Of a DNA stretch of 64,000 bases, positions 22,706 through 39,953 are shown piece after piece (the stretch's first letter is position 1; each line of letters begins with the position of its first letter). This DNA is from Simmondsia chinensis. Its lineage: Eukaryota; Streptophyta; Magnoliopsida; Caryophyllales; Simmondsiaceae. Below the pieces are notes generated by a model that had not been told where the DNA came from, did not search any database, and saw only the letters and a program-made list of their open reading frames with translations. The stretch lies in assembly GCA_018398585.1 (NCBI GenBank), contig JAGTTD010000006.1:6336501-6400500 (forward strand), written 5' to 3'. The position numbers and the translations under genes are program-made.

Positions 22706-23359
22706 GCAGCAACAACAATAATAGCCCAGAGCCTTAAAGAAGATCCCACTCAAATAGAATTTGGGTAGAGTAAGATGTACACAATCTTACTATTACAAGG
22801 TGTTACACTATAGAGACATTGTTTTCGAAGGGGCCCAACCCAAAAAAATATACTCAAGTCAATTGAAAATATGCATGACAAACAAACACTACTCAAGTCA
22901 AATGAGGCAACAATAATATCAGACGTGCAAGCCTAGGGGTACTAAACTAGCATCGGTGTGCTTCTCTCCTAATAGCTAGGTCGACTACAAGTATTTTTAC
23001 CTGTTACTCAGTTGTATCTAATGTCATCTCTTCAGTAAGGTTTAGATCGGTAAGGTCATGTCTACAAACTGCTTTTCTTTGGCCTGCCTATCTTTCTTCC
23101 AGTATGTATTATGTTGTTGTTCATACCTCCTAAATAAAAGTGCTAGTTGGTCTCCTCCTAATATGCCCAAACCATTGCAGATGTCGCTCCCGCAACTTAG
23201 CTGCAATATGTGTGACACCTAATTTGTTTCAAAGAATATCATTTCTGATCATGTCTTTCCTAATTTGTGTCACCCCAAGCACCCGCTCCTTTTCCTACCC
23301 GGTCTTCAGTTCCTCCTGCTTCCTCTATTCATCCCATGGTGACTTGTGCCTGAGCTGGT

Positions 23360-24957
23360 ATTGTGAAACCTCTTCTCAAACCTTCTATGATTGCTTGTAA
23401 TTCGTTGCCAGAGGTTCCTTTTTCCTATAAGCAGGCTCTTATTGATGATAATTGGAAGCATGCAATGCTCGATGAATTCAATGCTATTGTTTGTAATAAG
23501 ACATGGGATCTCATTCCACAGCCCCCTCATGGTAACATAGTTGGCTCCAAGTAGGTTTTTCGTATAAAACTGACATCTATTGGTTAGGTTGAAAGGTATA
23601 AAGCTCAGTTAGTTGCTCAGGGATTTACACAGAGGTATGGCATAGACTATGGTGAAACTTTCAGTCCTGTTGTTAAACCTACTACTGTTCGTATTGACCT
23701 TACTATTGCCACTTCTCAGTACTGACCTATTCATTAACTTGATGTGAAGAATGCATTTCTCAATGGCACACTTAATGAAGAGGTCTATATGAAGCAACCA
23801 TCGGGTTTCATTAGCTCTCAGTATCCTGATCATGTCTGTAAGCTTAACAAGTCTCTTTATAGTCTCAAGCAGGCTTCTTGTGCCTGGTACACCCACTTTG
23901 CTACCTTTCTACCTAAGTTGGCTTCCGCAGCTGTAAGTCTGATTCCGCCTTATTTGTCTTACACTGTGGACATGACATGGCTATATTACTGGTATATGTT
24001 GATGATATAGTTCTTACTGCTTCCTCTAATGCGGTACTTCACAACCTGCTTCACTCTCTTCGATCTCACATGACCAACTTGGGACGTCTCAATTACTTTC
24101 TTGGGATTGCAGTATCTCACTTATCTACAGGACATTTCTTGTCCCAGCCTAAATACGCCCACGATCTCCTGGACCGAACCAACATGCTCTCTTGCAAGCC
24201 CGTTGCTAAACCCACTGATTCCAAGTCTAAGCTCTCTATAGAGGGAAGCGAGCTCATGCCCGATCCCACCTCATACAGGTCCATTATTGGTGCCTTCAGT
24301 ATCTCACCTTTACTCAACCTGACATTTCTTATACAGTTCAACAGGTGTGTTTGTTTATGCATGCTCCACGCTCGTCACACTGGATGGCTGTTAAGCGCAT
24401 CTTACAGTATATCAAGGGCAACATTGATCATGGTTTGACTATCTCTTCGACTTGTTTGGACCGACTCGTGGCCTACTCCGATGCTAATTCGGCTGGATGT
24501 CCCGATAGTCGCCGTTCTACATCTAGTTTCTGTGTTTTTCTCGGAGGAAACATTATCTCCTGGACCCTCCAAACGGCAGCCCACGGTCTCCCGTTCCAGT
24601 GTCGAGGCTGAATATCGTGTAGTGTCCAACGCCGTTTTAGAACGTTGCTGGCTTCGTTCTCTCCTTAGTGAGCTCAATCTCTTTCTTCCACGGGCTACCT
24701 TGGTATATTGTGACAATGTCTTTGCCACGTACTTGTCTACCAACCCCGTCCAGCATATTCACACGAAACATATTGAGATTGACATCCATTTCATCTGCGA
24801 GCGTGTTCAAATGGGTCTTGTTCGAGTCCTGCATATTCCTTCATCACAACAAACTGCCGATATATTTACAAAGAATCTTCCACACCACCTTTTTCTGCTT
24901 TTTAAATCTAACCTTTGCATTCAGTTACCTCCTGCTTCGGTTGAGGGGGGATGTTAG
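23360..24957 (+). pseudogene. copia RT and RNase H, multiple lesions
   Basis: In three frames in turn: HAMLDEFNAIVCNKTWDLIP and [10 protein letters not shown], then [20 protein letters not shown] and [15 protein letters not shown], then [17 protein letters not shown] with the catalytic YVDD, LNYFLGIAVSHLSTGHFLSQ, and RNase H pieces (YSDANSAGCPDSRRSTSSFC, VEAEYRVVSNAVLE, VQHIHTKHIEIDIHFICE). Stops at about 23551, 23584 and 23724 and at least three frameshifts make it non-functional. Confidence 0.88.
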
Positions 24958-25090
24958 ACTATATTGTATAGGTGTTACTATTGTATGTAACTGAGCCCAA
25001 TGGATCTTCCTTGTATATCATGTAAAGCCCATTATAATTATATAAATATATGGGAGGACCACTGCTCTATGCAAGCTCCTCATTCTTTCA
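24952..25090 (+). repeat. 3' LTR of the truncated copia element
   Basis: 139 bases, starting TGTTAGACTATATTG right after the polypurine tract and ending CTTTCA next to the TGTGT target duplication. Contains TATAAATATATG near 25041. Confidence 0.85.
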
Positions 25091-25779
25091 TGTGTGTCCA
25101 CACATCCACCGCGACATCCTCAACTCCACCGCCCTTAATTACTAGGCGTGGCGCCGTTTAACTGGACAGCGCTAGCACCATGTATCCGATCTCACTATTA
25201 TCTTATAATATTTTCCCTTCAATTTTAGAGGAAAATTTTTATGGCATAATATCGCAAAAGCCATCTTTCGCTTATGTCATTCACTTCATCTCATTATTAA
25301 AATCGTCATCGACTCAACCACTTTTGCTGCACCATGATGCTCAAATATCAGTAACATTATTTTTTTGGTATGTACTTTGTCCCAACTTCATGTCCTATGT
25401 GCTTGGTTTGGTTGTGGTACAAAACTTAAGTTTCATGTACTCCGTTTTTTGATCTACTGAGATAAAAACTTTTCGATTCTAATGCACTTCTCCAAAGTTT
25501 TAGTTTATCGTTCTCCCCTTCTCTTGACTCGCCCACCATGACTATAGCATCTACCAAAAAAAAAAATACACCAAGCCACCTTCTCTTTGGATGCGCTAAG
25601 TGAGCTCATTCATTACCATAACAAATAGGAAATGGCTCAAAGTTGATCCTTGATTCAAACTATAATCAGGAAAGCACTAATCTCCCCTTCCATTGTACGC
25701 ACATTGGTCGATGCTCTTCATACATATATCTAATTACTTGAATATACGATATGAGGATGTCTTTCTTCACCAAAACCCT

Positions 25780-26034
25780 TTATATGTCCTCTTTTAGCAC
25801 TATATCATATGTTTTCTCCAGATCAATAAAGACCATGTGTACATTCTTTTGTTTATCTATGTAGTATTCTATAGTACGTCTTAAGAGATCGATCGCTTTC
25901 ATTGTAGATCTACCTAACATAAATTCAAATTGATTGTCTGAAACCCTTTTATTGTTGGAGCCTTCTTTCAATGACCCCGCCCTCACAACTTCATAATGTA
26001 ACTTGTGAATTTGATACCTTTGTAGTTGGCACAA
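25780..26034 (-). pseudogene. RTE reverse transcriptase fragment
   Basis: 84-codon stretch with RTE RT blocks 2 and 3 (LGRSTMKAIDLLRRTIEYY, then VHMVFIDLEKTYD). It is homologous to the same blocks at 19485-20039. Surrounding frames are broken. Confidence 0.8.
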
Positions 26035-26180
26035 CTCTAGATATCGCCCTTATTCATATACATCGATATGAGGTTGCTTTTCCTCCGCTAGTTAGGCATC
26101 TTCTTGCCTTAAAGAATTAGGTTGAATAGTTTAGTTAACCAATTTATGCTTATCTTCAATGCATTTTCACGCCTATAAAT

Positions 26181-26540
26181 ATAAAATGAAGACATTTAAA
26201 GTAATAAAAAATCACATCTCAAGAAAGAAATCACAACCAGAGTCTATGAGAAAAACTATAAATATGCCTAACTCTAAGCATCGAAGGCAGATTTGATATT
26301 GTTTCTTTAGATTTTGGTAAAAAATTTTGCTTTTTTACGAATTTTATTTTTAGTTTTTTTAATTGGATAAAATTAAAAACAAAAACCAAACTATGAAACT
26401 AAATTAAAATTTATTTTTATTTTCTCATAATTAATAATTACAAAAGAAAAAACAATACCAAATAGGCATTGGTGGCAAAATTTGCTGGCAAAAATCCATC
26501 TCAACCACCCAACCAATTGGAAAACAGTAATATTATTATT
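26181..26540. other. No gene seen
   Basis: AT-rich spacer between the old LINE and the 5S-derived repeat; no coding signal. Confidence 0.5.
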
Positions 26541-26544
26541 TTAA

Positions 26545-26785
26545 AAAAAAGCAACATACATTCCCATTGTTCGAAGTGCTCCCGTCTAAACAGGGTCTGA
26601 GAGGGTAGATATATGCAGCCTTCCCCACCCTAAAGGGAGACTGTTTTCGTGAACCTCCAACCTGAGGGGTGCAACACGAGGACTTCCCAGGAGGTCACCC
26701 ATCTTGGTACTACTCTTGCCCAAGCACGCTTAACTTCGGAGTTTTAATGAAATCCGATACTTACGTGTTGGTACCCTCTCAGGTA
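26545..26785 (-). mobile_element. 5S rRNA-derived SINE-like element
   Basis: The head (minus sense, 26775 down to 26664) is a 5S rRNA sequence. Joined directly to it is the tail block found on the RTE LINEs and related SINEs in this window (CAGGTTGGAGGTTC, GAAAACAGTCTCCC, GAAGGCTGCATATATC, CAGACCCTG, GGGAGCACTTCGAAC), ending near a short T-run. A pol III promoter head on an RTE-type tail is the plan of a SINE. Clear target duplications were not found. Alternatives: a 5S pseudogene beside an older tail, or a relic of a Cassandra-type TRIM, whose LTRs carry 5S; the tail block argues against Cassandra. Confidence 0.7.
26664..26775 (-). rRNA. 5S rRNA-derived sequence (pseudogene or SINE head)
   Basis: On the minus strand it follows the plant 5S rRNA closely from the 5' third on (CTCCGAAGTTAAGCGTGCTT, then GGGCAAGAGTAGTACCAAGA, TGGGTGACCTCCTGGGAAGT and CCTCGTGTTGCACCCCTCAG). 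These blocks include the internal control region (A box, intermediate element, C box), nearly unchanged. The first 40 bases are diverged. Identification is from recall of the conserved plant 5S sequence. Confidence 0.85.
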
Positions 26786-28347
26786 CAAAAATGTTGATGT
26801 CAAAACAACTTTGAAAACTTTTTGTCTAATATTCATCGTAAAACAACATTATTACTCTGATAATAACACAAAAACGGTGTCGTGTTGGGGTTAGACTTAG
26901 TTGCGACTTCTCAGTGGGTTGGTGAAGCTTTTTTGTGGCGGCAACATGCGGTCAAGCCAACTAACTAGTTTGAATTGTTAGGTCCACCTCATTCATTAAA
27001 TCAATAAAATAAATATATAATAAACCAATTGAATTCATTTTCAAGGTTTCCCGTCAGTGATTCCCAGCCGTCGATCCTTTGACCACCTACTTCCCATCAA
27101 ATGATCCGATCCCATCACAGCCGTTGACATCTCTTTTATTCGCTTTCCGGCCAATCTCGACCTTTAACTATTTAAGTTCTATTTCCTGTTAAAAATTGAT
27201 CCTATTGAACTTCTTACCATGTAAAAAGTTAATATGTTGAGTTAATTACTCATTCCCAGTTTAGTATTTTGTTTAATTAATTTCTTTTTAGTTTCACTTA
27301 TATATTGGTGATGTATATGTTAATTTTTATATAATATTAATTGCTGCATAGGAGGTCAATTAGATCACAAAATGAGTTGTTGAAGTTAATTGCTACTGGT
27401 TTAGCTTTATAACAATTTAAAGTTGTAAAAAAAAAATTCTATTTGACTGTAAGTCTTGTGTTTAGATGAACAGAAAAACTTTTTTAATATCCTTTTACAT
27501 TTTAAATAGGAAAAGAAAATTTTATTTTGTAAATAAAATACAAGAAAATATTCAACACTAGTTCTTTTTCAAAACTTATTCTGAATGCTATTTAAAAAGT
27601 TATATCAGTTTTACATATTCACCACCACGAATCCGTTTTCGTTTTCACCACTAGTGGTACTACCAATCGTCCATTACTATGACTAACTTCTACCATGATT
27701 CGCCCCTAATCACACCATGACTCACTTTGTCACCATGAACACCATCCACTACCATGAGTTGATACCACTATAGTCCACTCCTACTGTCTGCCACCGTGAC
27801 TTATTACCCCCATAATTTCACCTTACTATTATGGGCAATTTGTCGCCACTATGGCTCACATCAATCAACCTAGCCAACCCCATCTAGACCCATAACTTGG
27901 CAATGACCATGATCCAATACTAAGACTTGCTATCTTCCATCATCATTACTTGGCACCATCACGACCACCCCACCCACTCACCCACATCTATCACAATTGG
28001 TAATTTACACTACTTGGTCTTTTTTGGTCGTCCTAATAGATACTTTTTTTTTTTTGTAAATATGTGTTCAAACTATTTATTCTATAAAAAAAGTTTCTTT
28101 GTATTACGTACTCAAATACTACACTATAAAAACCATATATCATAAATATACGGCTTCTATTGAATTTGATAAGTTACAAAAAAAAATAATACAAGAACTA
28201 ATGAATCAAACGCTTCTTAAACTGCCTATATTTTAAAGTTTTTGGTTCTGAACTCATCCCTATTAAAAGGTTATATTCTCCCTACCATTATAAAAATATA
28301 GTAAATAAAATTGAATGCAAAACAATTTTCTAAAAATAAAAAATGAA
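26786..28347. other. No gene seen; low-complexity CCATGAC/CACC-rich stretch
   Basis: Intergenic. 27620-28000 is built of short variants of ACCACCATGAC and CACTATGG words. 27000-27600 is AT-rich. No open frame looks coding. Confidence 0.5.
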
Positions 28348-28600
28348 GGTTTGTTTGCACCGCAAGGCCCTGTACTTTGGTGTTTAAAAAAAAAAAAAAA
28401 GGCCATGTACTTTACTTATTGTGTCAATTTAATCTTTATACTTCTAATTGTGCCAATTTAGTCCCTCAACTATTAACATTGTGTCATTTTAGTCCAATGA
28501 TCAAATTTAAGTTAAGTTAATAATGTAATTTTTAATGATACAATCATGTTATATGTAAGTAATTATAAATCCACTAGTCGGCCTAATTTTAACTCAACCC

Positions 28601-29438
28601 TAGGGATGGCAACGGGCACAACCCGTTACCCATAGGTACCCATCCCGTTTGGTGTGGGAATGGGTATAAGTGAGGCGGATAGTGGGTATGGGTTGCGTGT
28701 ACCCGCCCGCGCCACCTTATACCCACCATATACCTACTCTATTTTTTATCTAATTAACTTTTAAAATAAGAAATACGTGCTTAAATTTAATTGCCTAAAT
28801 TATTTATCAATATTATAAAAAAAAAGGATTATTTACACCAAAGATCCTTGTACGTACTTCTTTCATTGTGTCAATTTTGTCCTTATACTTTTAGTTGTGT
28901 CAGTTTAGTCCCTCTACAATTAATATTGTGTCAATTTTGTCTTTGGTTAAAATAAAATTAACTTAATGACGTAATTTTTAACAGCACAATCATGTTAGAT
29001 GCAAGTAACTCACTATAAATCTACATGTTAACTCGTGGTATAATCATTAAAAATTTTATTAAAAATTCAACATAAATTTTACTCTAGTGACCAAATTGAC
29101 ACAATACCAATTGTAAAGGAACTAAATTGATTCCATGGGCAAAGTACAGGAATCTTTAGCGAAAATAACCCAAAATATAATTAAAATTTTAAAGTACTAT
29201 TAAATAATTAATACAGGGATATGGATAATCGTTTTGTACCCACATTAGGATAGGTACGGGGTAGGTAATGGATACCCGTTAGATATCTGTGCGTAATGGA
29301 GCAGATATAGGTATGGATTTGTACCCGTCAAGATAAGTGTATGTCCACTTCATACCCGTGGCGGGTAATAAAATGGATATGGATATGAATTTGAGTGACA
29401 GATACAAGTATGAAGGAAATACCCCCATTTCATCCCTA
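28601..29438. mobile_element. Non-autonomous hAT element with 8-bp target duplication
   Basis: Ends TAGGGATGGCAACGGG and (right) ...TTTCATCCCTA, flanked by CTCAACCC (28593-28600) and CTCAACCT (29439-29446). The subterminal regions carry repeated GGGTA/TACCC motifs. TAGGGATG-type ends with 8-bp duplications are a hAT hallmark. There is no transposase. It carries the inner MULE-like copy at 28826-29173. Confidence 0.78.
28826..29173. mobile_element. MULE-like element (inner copy, same family as the outer one)
   Basis: Left end GGATTATTTACACCAAAGAT and right end complementary to GGGTTATTTTCGCTAAAGAT. The interior aligns to the outer element (TAAATCTACATGTTAACTCG against TAAATCCACTAGTCGGCCTA). 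Target duplication not clear because the flanks are A-rich. Confidence 0.65.
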
Positions 29439-29593
29439 CTCAACCTATAGTCGGATCATTGAAAATTTTATTAATAACTTAACATAATTTTCAATGTAAG
29501 TACCAAATTAATACAATATAAATAGTAGAGGGATTAAATTGATACAAATTATAATAAATAAAGTATAGGATCTTTTACTATAAATAACCCAGA

Positions 29594-29695
29594 AATCAAT
29601 TCAAATAAATTTAAGAAGATTTTGAAAAAAAGAACAAAGAAATAACTCCAACGTTCTCATTGTTGATTGTTTTGTTCCTCTAATAAACAAGATCC

Positions 29696-29731
<36 letters not shown>

Positions 29732-29765
29732 CTACCACCAAACCCCCCACGCCTTAAGGAGAGAG
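29594..29765 (+). promoter_or_regulatory. PAT promoter-proximal and 5' UTR region with (CT)n
   Basis: 172 bases separate the MULE-like element from the start codon. A (CT)n run of about 29 bases at 29700-29728 is typical of plant core promoter or 5' UTR sequence. I see no TATA box here, so the transcription start is not fixed. An upstream ATG at 29667 is in frame with the main ORF, but the sequence from it through the CT repeat (Ser-Leu repeats) is unlikely to be coding. Confidence 0.5.
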
Positions 29766-36515
<6,750 letters not shown>

Positions 36516-37025
36516 ATTGGACAAAGGTCTAGTGCATTTGTTACTTAATATGGCAAAATGCATGGTGCATTTGTTAAAACAAATGCATTGGATCCTTGCC
36601 TGTTTAACTTACATTTTTTGGCAGTAGCACCACTTGTTGTACTGTCAATCTCCTGTTGTAACTTCTTCAGTAATTTGTTGTGTAGTTTGGGTTCGGTATT
36701 TATCTATACGGATTCAAATAATGGTCAGTACTTAACGATTGGTTGTTGGATAATGCGGTATTTTTTGTATTGGTATTTATGGCATGTATATGTATTATGT
36801 TTTATTTGTTGAATCTTGTCAAATCAATGAAAAGGGTATAAGATATATAGTTGCAGGGTTATTTACTTTAGTTTTTGCAATCATGATGTTCGAAATAACG
36901 TTTCTTTTGGGTTAGTAAGAAGGGGGTGAGGGTCTTTGCTACTAGTGGGATTTAATCCATTGTGGTGTTTTTGGGCCCCAATGATTATTGCTGCTAGACC
37001 AAGCCAAGCGTGGTAAGTTTGGGAT
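36516..37025 (+). other. PAT 3' UTR and downstream flank
   Basis: T-rich sequence follows the stop. A polyadenylation-like AATCAATGAAAAG occurs at 36821-36833, so the mRNA probably ends near 36850. No other gene is seen up to 37025. Confidence 0.45.
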
Positions 37026-37215
37026 ACAACAACAACAACAATTCCAGTGTCTCAAGGGCTCCATCACAAGTCGGGGGGGGGGGGGGGGGGGGGGGGGGCG
37101 GGCTTGATGTATGCAGCCTTCTCCCTTAGGGTGTTAACCTGAAGTGATGCTGTTTCTGAGGACCCTCAACCTGAGAGATATGTCATCATCGCATCATGGC
37201 AACCTTGAAGAAAAC
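37026..37215 (-). mobile_element. RTE/SINE tail fragment with long G-run
   Basis: On the minus strand carries CAGGTTGAGGGTCCTCAGAA ACAGC and GGCTGCATACATCAAG, then GGGAGC-like, GAGACACTGGAATT and a GTTGTTGTTGTTG end at 37026. The same tail block ends the LINEs at 5141-6017 and 18014-20713. A run of about 25 G at 37072-37098 sits inside it. No head is identifiable, so LINE 3' end and SINE cannot be separated. Confidence 0.7.
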
Positions 37216-37640
37216 AAAAGGAAAATTTCGAGGCTCCTTCACTTCCAGTTCTGATGAGAGAGTAAAAGAAGAGATTTGGGATAGAAGTGTTTTTTTGGTT
37301 AAGTTTTTCTCGAGAGAGTAAAAGAAGAGATTTGGGCATATTGAACTGCGATATAATTAGCTTTAAAATTCATAGAGTTCGATGTTTGATTGGTCATGTT
37401 GTGGCTTTTTTTTTTTTTTTTTTTTTTTTTTCCCTTTAGTTGAAAGAGATTTTCTATGATAATATAGGGACTTATTATGAAAATAGCCCTAAATTCTATT
37501 ATTATGTATTATCGAATATGTTGGGAATTAAAGGGTGATCAACAAAGTTTGTTTAACTTTTTCTTCAATTAGAAATACAAGGCAAAAATGGTTAGTTGAC
37601 ATGAAACAGTTAACTTAGTGTTGAAAGAGAGTTTTTTTTT
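37216..37640. other. No gene seen; short duplication and T-run
   Basis: GAGAGAGTAAAAGAAGAGAT occurs twice (37255 and 37313 areas). A T-run lies at 37407-37431. Nothing coding. Confidence 0.55.
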
Positions 37641-38930
37641 CCGATAAATATCGGCAAAGCCGAAGATCAGACAGGCAGCTCGAAAAGACGAGGCCTAGGC
37701 CACTCTGTAAACGGAGGGGGGAACAAAAAGGGAAACAAAAAGCATCAAAACCAAAACACCCAAACCCGACAAAACAGACACCGAGCACACGCTACCCAAG
37801 ACGCTCACAAAACAAGCTCAAACCAGGAACCCAAAAGAAAAAGAACCAAATGACCAGCGCGGGAAACCGAAGCAGGACTGAACCTCAACCACAAAACCAC
37901 CCACCTCATTTAGCCAGCAGATCTGCCATAATAGGTGGATCGAAACCATCGAAATTAAAACCAACTCTTCTTCCCATGTCAATTGCCCGCTCCGCTTGAA
38001 GGATCAACTCATCATACTCTGCTTCCAAGATTTTGTCGTATCGATTCTCCCTATTACGTTTCTTCTTCTTCCCGGTTGCCTTTGACGATTTTCCCCATTT
38101 CACCTCCTTTCCCATTTTTCGTTTGCCTGATGCCTTGTTATTTTCCGGCGTACTTTTCCTAGGCGACATGTCCTCAAAAAATTTCTGAAGCTCCCGCTTT
38201 TCACTCTCTTTTTTCTTGTGCTTCAGCGCTTTTCTCTCCCTTTTTGTCAGTAGTCCTTTTCCTTTTCTCATCCCACCTCCACTGGGTCTCTCCATACAAG
38301 ACTTTGACGTGTTCAAGGTAAAGGGCTCAAAATCTGGAGGAAACTCAGGTCCCGAGGACACATAATCATCTTCACCGACGGGGTCACGAGTTACATTCTC
38401 AATATGCGATAGCTGAGCGTGAGGCTGATCTGAACTGGCTATGTCACTCTCCACCCATTGGAGCAGAGGAGGCATTTGTTGGTTTTCACGCACAATCTGA
38501 ACTGGAATATGATCACCACGTTGTGACGACGGATGGAGAAGAGAAGCACGTGGTCAGCTGCATTCCACAAACCACCTACCAACATACTGACCTTCAATGT
38601 GAATAGAAAGCTGACCCCGTGACAGCTCAGCTATGCTAACTCCGTCATATAGTGCGACTTACATGATCCTCATCACTCACGACTCCTATCCTATGAACAG
38701 GGGAATGTTGAGTCAGTGTGGTAGGGCGCACTAGGGTAGAGCATTGATGTTTCGAGTGCGGACTCAATGACGAAGAGGTCCGTTCTCTCGCTAATATGGT
38801 CGATGCAACTAAAGCAACAGCACTAGATGAGTAATCTTAAATCAGCTCTGTCCTACCCTCCTTGACCAGGACCAATCGGGTCACTCCATTAAAATGGACT
38901 TGCACCATTTGATGAATCAGTGAAGGTGAG
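37640..38930 (-). mobile_element. L1-like retroelement relic with ORF1-like protein and hairpin 3' end
   Basis: On the minus strand an ORF (38493-37906) is followed by a T/G-rich 3' UTR of about 250 bases and a short A-run after a hairpin-forming end (TTCGGCTTTGCCGATATTTA, near 37650). No endonuclease or RT lies between the ORF and the A-run. Upstream, 38500-38900 has broken coding-like stretches. Flanking duplications were not found. Confidence 0.5.
37906..38493 (-). CDS. Lys-rich protein resembling the C-terminal part of plant L1 ORF1
   Basis: 195 codons. Residues 1-80 are acidic to neutral (VGEDDYVSSGPEFPPDFEPF). Residues 80-150 are strongly basic (KGLLTKRERKALKHKKKESE and later KKKKRNRENRYD). 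The end (ILQAERAIDMGRRVGFNFDG) resembles the helix and GxxLGxxF-type motif that closes ORF1 proteins of plant L1 LINEs; this comparison is from memory and weak. The frame extends upstream of the ATG through VPVQIV-type residues, so the true start may lie beyond 38493. A host nuclear protein exon is the alternative. Confidence 0.4.
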   Translation of the reverse strand: MRENQQMPPLLQWVESDIASSDQPHAQLSHIENVTRDPVGEDDYVSSGPEFPPDFEPFTLNTSKSCMERPSGGGMRKGKGLLTKRERKALKHKKKESEKRELQKFFEDMSPRKSTPENNKASGKRKMGKEVKWGKSSKATGKKKKRNRENRYDKILEAEYDELILQAERAIDMGRRVGFNFDGFDPPIMADLLAK

Positions 38931-39769
38931 CATGTTTCGATGAGAAATCTGGCAGCATCAATATAAGGAGAAAGAATGTATAAAGAATGTATAAGGAGAA
39001 AGAACATAAGGAGAAAGAATGTATAAAGACTTCCAAAGCATGAAACATTGAGCTTCTCTGCTTCATACTTGTAGTTACTTGCATGATTAGTAAAATACGG
39101 TACACGAATTCAACTAAATTTAGTATGACCGTGCATTCTGTACATAAATAATTCATTCAAAAGTTCATTATCTTATAAAAAAATTAGATCTGATTAAATT
39201 TATGGCTAAGAATGGAAAAGAATGTAATTCTGCCAATTTTAAGCTTTATTTGATAGTTTTACATATAACTGTTTTGGTCAAAGATGGTGTTACATATAAT
39301 AATGATAGTAAGAAGTATGATAAAGTATTAGCTAATAATTTGACAGTCATTCTAAATTTAACAAAATATAGAATACAAATACTTAGTTTAGGTATAACTA
39401 TAATTATTTTCAACTAATTTTTCGTTATTTATTCGGAAAAATATACATCATGTAGCTAACATAAAAGACACGTAATTTACCATATTATAAGAAATTATAC
39501 ATAAAACTATTTTTGAAAGAAAAGTACAATACACATCTAACACGTCAATTTTACGCATATTTTTACTGTAGCTGGTCCGTCATGCAGTCTATACAAGAAA
39601 GTTCGAGGTTTTATGACACTGTAGTTCTAGTTACTAGCAACCGGCCCTGCAGTTAGTATGGGCATTTGCCTATAATGAAGTTTTGAAACATTCTATATAG
39701 AACTGTTTGGGAAAAAGCACAAAAAATACAATGAATGTGAAGAACAGCAAAAGTAACACATGAAAAGTG
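38931..39769. other. No gene seen; short AGGAGAAAGAATGTATAAAG repeats
   Basis: 38965-39030 has three to four copies of a GAGAAAGAATGTATAA phrase. The rest is AT-rich without coding signal. Confidence 0.5.
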
Positions 39770-39780
39770 AAAACCCTCTT

Positions 39781-39942
39781 TTTTTTTTTTTTTTTTTTGC
39801 TAATGAGGGAGTGGGTTCCCGACCCATGAAGAAACCTACAATCTCCATGAGCAGGTAAGTCATGAATATATCTTCAGTAAGAATCGAACTCCCAACTCCT
39901 AAATGATGACCACATGGGTAGGAGACGACCTCATGATGAGTT
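39781..39942 (-). mobile_element. tRNA-derived SINE, copy 2
   Basis: Flanked by AAAACCCTCTT (39770-39780 and 39943-39953). On the minus strand the head reads CATGAGGTCGTCTCCTACCC, a B box-like GGGAGTTCGATTC follows, then the body shared with 33123-33291, and a poly(A) tail (T-run on plus, about 39780-39799). Confidence 0.88.
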
Positions 39943-39953
39943 AAAACCCTCTT

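Larger units (their letters stand above)
23271..25090 (+). mobile_element. 5'-truncated copia retrotransposon inserted in the LINE, with 3' LTR
   Basis: Plus-strand copia pol from the linker before RT through RNase H, then a polypurine tract (GAGGGGGGA, 24943-24951) and a 139-base LTR (24952-25090; TGTTAGAC to TTTCA). TGTGT occurs at both borders (23266-23270 and 25091-25095), and the LINE reads uninterrupted when the insert and one TGTGT are removed. The 5' LTR, gag, protease and integrase are absent. Confidence 0.85.
22706..26180 (-). mobile_element. Older RTE-type LINE, split by a copia insertion
   Basis: The 3' tail block with a TTGTTGTTGC end is at about 22706-22860 (minus sense). ORF2 C-terminal sequence follows at 22960-23270, then resumes at 25091 after the copia insertion. 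Sequence on the two sides aligns to adjacent parts of the LINE at 18014-20713. The RT part at 25780-26034 keeps NQFEFMLGRSTMKAIDLLRR and MVFIDLEKTYD. It is much more decayed than the 18014 copy and 5'-truncated near 26180. Confidence 0.82.
28348..29590. mobile_element. MULE-like non-autonomous element (outer), carrying two nested insertions
   Basis: Left end GGTTTGTTTGCACC and right end complementary to GGGTTATTTATAG open long inverted repeats containing TGTACTTT, GTGTCAATTTAATC and TTTAGTCCCTC phrases. Flanking 9-mers AAAAATGAA and AGAAATCAA agree at 7 of 9 positions, consistent with a decayed MULE-type duplication. Removal of the hAT element at 28601-29438 rejoins its interior. Confidence 0.6.

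Noticed and set aside
29667..29765. In-frame upstream ATG that would lengthen PAT through the CT repeat
   Set aside because: The added residues are mostly Ser-Leu repeats from the (CT)n run; the ATG at 29766 starts a normal transit peptide.
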